Below, piece after piece: positions 11,886-14,856 of a stretch of 14,856 nucleotides of DNA. The notes under the pieces were generated by a model. That model saw only the letters and a list, made by a program, of their open reading frames with translations. It was not told the origin of the DNA and searched no databases. The number at the start of each line of letters is the position of its first letter. Positions within the stretch are counted from its first letter, which is position 1. Made by a program: the position numbers and the translations under genes. The stretch is from Chromatiales bacterium. GTDB lineage: Bacteria > Pseudomonadota > Gammaproteobacteria > UBA6429 > Thiohalophilaceae. The stretch lies in NCBI GenBank assembly GCA_024641465.1, contig JAHEDB010000014.1, positions 1 through 14,856 of the forward strand, in the 5' to 3' direction.

Positions 11886-14856
11886 GCAAGAGTGTGGCCG
11901 AGTATGTAAACAGCAGTTGCGGTTTGATTGCATACTCCGGCCATATCTTTTTTATTCCCTCCATATATAAAGCCAGTTGTGGTTTATACACTTCAGCCAG
12001 TTCCTGACATTGCGCGGTATTCTGCCGGTGTGTCTTGTAGTCAATCAGCAGGATCTGCCCCTCGTTGATCACCAGCCGGTCGATGATGCCGTATACCATG
12101 CGTCCCTCATGCTCATAGCTGATCGGGATTTCATTGTAGGCCGTTTGATAGTGCTGCGGGTCAAACAGCGTTTGCAGGTGAGGCGCCTGTATGACCTGTT
12201 GCGCCTCCGCCAGGCAGGACTGAAATATCGCGTCCTGTTCAGCAAGTCCGTATTGCTGCGCCAGTCGTAACAGTGATGCAGGTTTTGGCTGACTGAGTTG
12301 TTCGAGCATGGCGTGGATCAACAGACCGCGCCGTCGTCCATCTTCATCCAGGCCTTGCATGTCATCGGTTCGGTTGACGGCCTGACTGGGGGCGATTTCT
12401 TTAATCGGCTTGATTACCGGGATGGTCTTGCCCAGACGTGGATCAACGATATTGATAGTCTTATGAGTTTTTATCGGTGTGACAACGATCGAGGGTGGGG
12501 TATGGGCCTCGTGCAGGCATCGGCTGTCGGTCATGTCTGCCGGGGTGATGTCGTATTGCCGGCAGATGGCGTCATACCAGGTGCTGTCGCTCTTGCGCGA
12601 AGGTGCGGTGCCGCTGATGTAGAGTAATTGTTGTGACCGACTCACCGCCACATACAGCAGATTGGTTTCCTCCCGGTCTTCGAGTGCAAACAGGTGTTCC
12701 TGTTGTCGACGACTATACGGGTCCAGGCCGTCTTTTTTACCGGTCAATAACAAGGTCTCGGGACTGGTCAGGGAATCGCCCCAGTCGACCATGGCCTCGT
12801 AGGCAGTTTTGCGTTGCAGGGGGCGGGCGCTATCGACCAGAAAGACCACCGGTGCCTCCAGCCCCTTGGCCTCGTGAATGGTCAGCAGGCGAACCCGATC
12901 CTGCTGGCCCTGACCGGGTGGGGCATCCGGTGCCTCTTTGGATTGTTGTCTCAATGCCTCCAGCCAGTTGATGAAACGCGTCAGGCTGGGATAACGACCG
13001 CTGTCGATCTCCAACGCCAGTTCCAGAAAACGCGTCAGGTTGGAGACGACCCGGGATCGCAGGCTGGCGGGAAAGGCGGCCGTGTAGCGTTCCATCACAT
13101 TGGCCTCGAAATAGATCCGATCCAGCAGATCATGCACCGGGATGTGCCCGGCGAGTTGCTGCCAGCGATGCAGCAGTGTGTTGGCGCGCCGCAGCGGTGA
13201 GTCCGAAGGCAAGTTTTCAATCAGGCCGGTAAGGCGATCCTGCCAGTGGCCCTTGCCCGTGGTGGCCAGTAATAATAAGTCGTCATCGGTGGCGGCAAAC
13301 AGCGGAGAACGCAGGATACTCGCCAGGGCATGGTTATCGTAGGGAGACAATAGCCATTGCAAAAGCTTGACCATATCGATGACCTCCAGCGCCTCCAGCA
13401 GGGTGCCGCGTTCCGCGCCCAGATAAGGGATACCGGTTTGGCGCAGGGCCTGTTCAAATTCACCGACGTGGGTACGCGAACGCAACAGGATCAGGATATC
13501 GCTGTAACGAATTGGGCGGGCCGTTCGGTCATGGCCGACCGGTGTCTGTTGCGCGACGAGTTCGGCAATGGTGGCGGCGACCTGTTGGCCTTCTGTCAAT
13601 GCCGTCTGATCATTTGCCTGGCGTGGAGTATTGAGGGGATTACGTAGCTCTGTATGAGCGGCCTCTTCTTCGCCGGGTTCGTCTGCCGTGATCAGAGGCA
13701 GTAAGCTAACCTGTCCCCATAATGTCTTGTGCTCGGTCTCGTGGGCGATAAACTCCGGTAATTGATCATGCAGGCGACCGCTGCCGAACAGGTGATTGAT
13801 AAATTCAATGATCGCCGGTGAGGAGCGCCACGATTTATTCAATGGCAGGCTATTGGCCTGCATATGGTCGTGCAGCCAGTCGCTGGCGATACCGAACAGC
13901 CTTGGTTCGGCACGGCGAAAGCGATAGATGGATTGTTTGGCATCGCCCACCAGAAACACGCTGTTGGTTTCCTCGGTCTGTTTGGCGGCAAACTCCTGCA
14001 ACAGGGGCAGGACCAGTTGCCACTGCGTAGGATTGGTATCCTGGAATTCGTCGATCAGTAAATGCTTGATGCGATTGTCGAGTTTGTACTGCACCCAGCT
14101 GGCGTTATCCGGGTGGGTCAGCAACTGGTAGCTTTTCCATTCCAGGTCGGTAAAGTCGAGCAGGCGTTGCTCCAGCTTGATGCGCTGGTAGTGTTGTAAC
14201 AGGTGGTGACCGGCTCGATACCAGGCGCTGGTCTGTTGCCAGGTTTGCAGGGCGGCGAGCCGCTCGTCGGTCGCCTGAATCTTTGCGGCGCATTCGGCGT
14301 GCAGGTTGATAAAGTTTTCTGCGCCCTGTTCACCATAGACCTTGGTCATCTCCTTGCTGGGTTTGCAAGCGCGCACCGTGCCTTTCTGGGTCAGGAAGGT
14401 GTCGCGGATAAGGCCGTATCGCTCCGCCATCGCCAGCCGTTCATCCAGTCCATTGTGTAACTGCTTCGCCAGCTTCTGATTGGTGGCGATCGGACGTTGC
14501 TCAAGGTATTCGAGATAGCGACGGAGGTCGCTGAGTGTTTGTGCATGATTGAAAAACGCCTGCAGGGGCTCATCGTCAGGCTGAATATTTAACTGCGTGG
14601 CAAGCCGTTGGCAGGCAAAGGTGAGAGGGTCTGCCTGTTGTTCGGTATAGGCCCACCAGTCGCTGCGCTGCTGGATAAAGCTCATCAGGGCGTGGCGGGT
14701 ATTGTTGAGGGCGAGTTGCCGGAATAATTGCTCCAGCGCCGCGGCGAGGGCGGTACTGGATGGCATGGTCGCCTCGGCCATCAGGGCCTCCCAGGCCTCA
14801 TCCTGCAAATTGCCGGTATGTTCCAGCAGGTCAAAACCGGCCGGGACATCGGCCTC
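11872..14856 (-). CDS. addA: AddA-like UvrD-family helicase-nuclease, 5' end outside window
   Basis: The last 994 residues of a superfamily 1A helicase fused to a C-terminal PD-(D/E)XK nuclease; the frame is open to the right edge, so the Walker A motif is outside. A TTG at 14808 is only an internal codon. Seen motifs: IDEFQDTN (14032-14055, Walker B/motif II), FLVGDAKQSIYRFR (near 13911-13960), NKSWRS, the motif V-like TIHEAKGLE (near 12853-12884), and LYVAVSRS (near 12630-12660, motif VI). The nuclease domain has GLLIHAMLEQL, GIIDRLV, LLIDYKT (near 12031-12055) and the QLALY motif. This C-terminus resembles proteobacterial AddA more than RecB. Such enzymes resect double-strand breaks with an AddB partner, which would be expected upstream beyond the edge. 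No frameshift or missing motif is seen in the visible part. Confidence 0.85.
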   Translation of the reverse strand, partial: EADVPAGFDLLEHTGNLQDEAWEALMAEATMPSSTALAAALEQLFRQLALNNTRHALMSFIQQRSDWWAYTEQQADPLTFACQRLATQLNIQPDDEPLQAFFNHAQTLSDLRRYLEYLEQRPIATNQKLAKQLHNGLDERLAMAERYGLIRDTFLTQKGTVRACKPSKEMTKVYGEQGAENFINLHAECAAKIQATDERLAALQTWQQTSAWYRAGHHLLQHYQRIKLEQRLLDFTDLEWKSYQLLTHPDNASWVQYKLDNRIKHLLIDEFQDTNPTQWQLVLPLLQEFAAKQTEETNSVFLVGDAKQSIYRFRRAEPRLFGIASDWLHDHMQANSLPLNKSWRSSPAIIEFINHLFGSGRLHDQLPEFIAHETEHKTLWGQVSLLPLITADEPGEEEAAHTELRNPLNTPRQANDQTALTEGQQVAATIAELVAQQTPVGHDRTARPIRYSDILILLRSRTHVGEFEQALRQTGIPYLGAERGTLLEALEVIDMVKLLQWLLSPYDNHALASILRSPLFAATDDDLLLLATTGKGHWQDRLTGLIENLPSDSPLRRANTLLHRWQQLAGHIPVHDLLDRIYFEANVMERYTAAFPASLRSRVVSNLTRFLELALEIDSGRYPSLTRFINWLEALRQQSKEAPDAPPGQGQQDRVRLLTIHEAKGLEAPVVFLVDSARPLQRKTAYEAMVDWGDSLTSPETLLLTGKKDGLDPYSRRQQEHLFALEDREETNLLYVAVSRSQQLLYISGTAPSRKSDSTWYDAICRQYDITPADMTDSRCLHEAHTPPSIVVTPIKTHKTINIVDPRLGKTIPVIKPIKEIAPSQAVNRTDDMQGLDEDGRRRGLLIHAMLEQLSQPKPASLLRLAQQYGLAEQDAIFQSCLAEAQQVIQAPHLQTLFDPQHYQTAYNEIPISYEHEGRMVYGIIDRLVINEGQILLIDYKTHRQNTAQCQELAEVYKPQLALYMEGIKKIWPEYAIKPQLLFTYSATLLQVVI

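Noticed and set aside
12298..13647. Plus-strand ORFs opposite the addA-like gene
   Set aside because: Shadows of the helicase-nuclease frame, whose motifs are continuous through this region; no ribosome-binding sites or domains.

Overview
This window looks like ordinary chromosome from a gammaproteobacterium outside the Enterobacterales. It carries the canonical rpsP-rimM-trmD-rplS ribosomal operon next to ffh. The ypjD-yfjD pair lies divergent from ffh as in E. coli, and xerD is followed by dsbC as in E. coli. The recombination nuclease at the right edge is of the AddA type rather than a clear RecB. I see no insertion sequence, integrase of a mobile element, CRISPR array, tRNA or rRNA, and no block of obviously foreign base composition.

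Left part (1-4137): the 3' end of radA meets, tail to tail and with an 11-nt overlap, a small PilZ-domain gene with its own strong-looking promoter. Upstream of PilZ on the same strand are a CNNM/CorB-type transporter gene (TTG start) and the cytochrome c assembly-like membrane gene ypjD. A 313-bp AT-rich regulatory gap separates ypjD from a divergent metallo-beta-lactamase-fold gene that matches class II 3',5'-cyclic-nucleotide phosphodiesterases.

Centre (4201-7724): ffh (SRP GTPase) is followed by a promoter and a terminator-like hairpin. The tight rpsP-rimM-trmD-rplS operon comes next (16S maturation, tRNA m1G37, ribosomal proteins bS16 and bL19). It ends in an intergenic stretch filled by three hairpins in a row; the U-tract of the last one abuts the next start codon.

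Right part (7725-14856): an exported TPR-like protein of unknown function, ogt (alkylguanine repair) and xerD (chromosome dimer resolution) overlap one another as a translationally linked group. dsbC (periplasmic disulfide isomerase) follows behind its own promoter. A 5'-truncated addA-like helicase-nuclease gene runs convergently into dsbC.

Most of the content is housekeeping. The parts worth a second look are the unknown TPR protein and its odd start context, the hairpin-rich leaders around the ribosomal operon, and the clustering of three nucleotide-binding or nucleotide-degrading candidates (PilZ, CBS transporter, cyclic-nucleotide phosphodiesterase) beside ffh. I do not see a clear undescribed multi-gene system.
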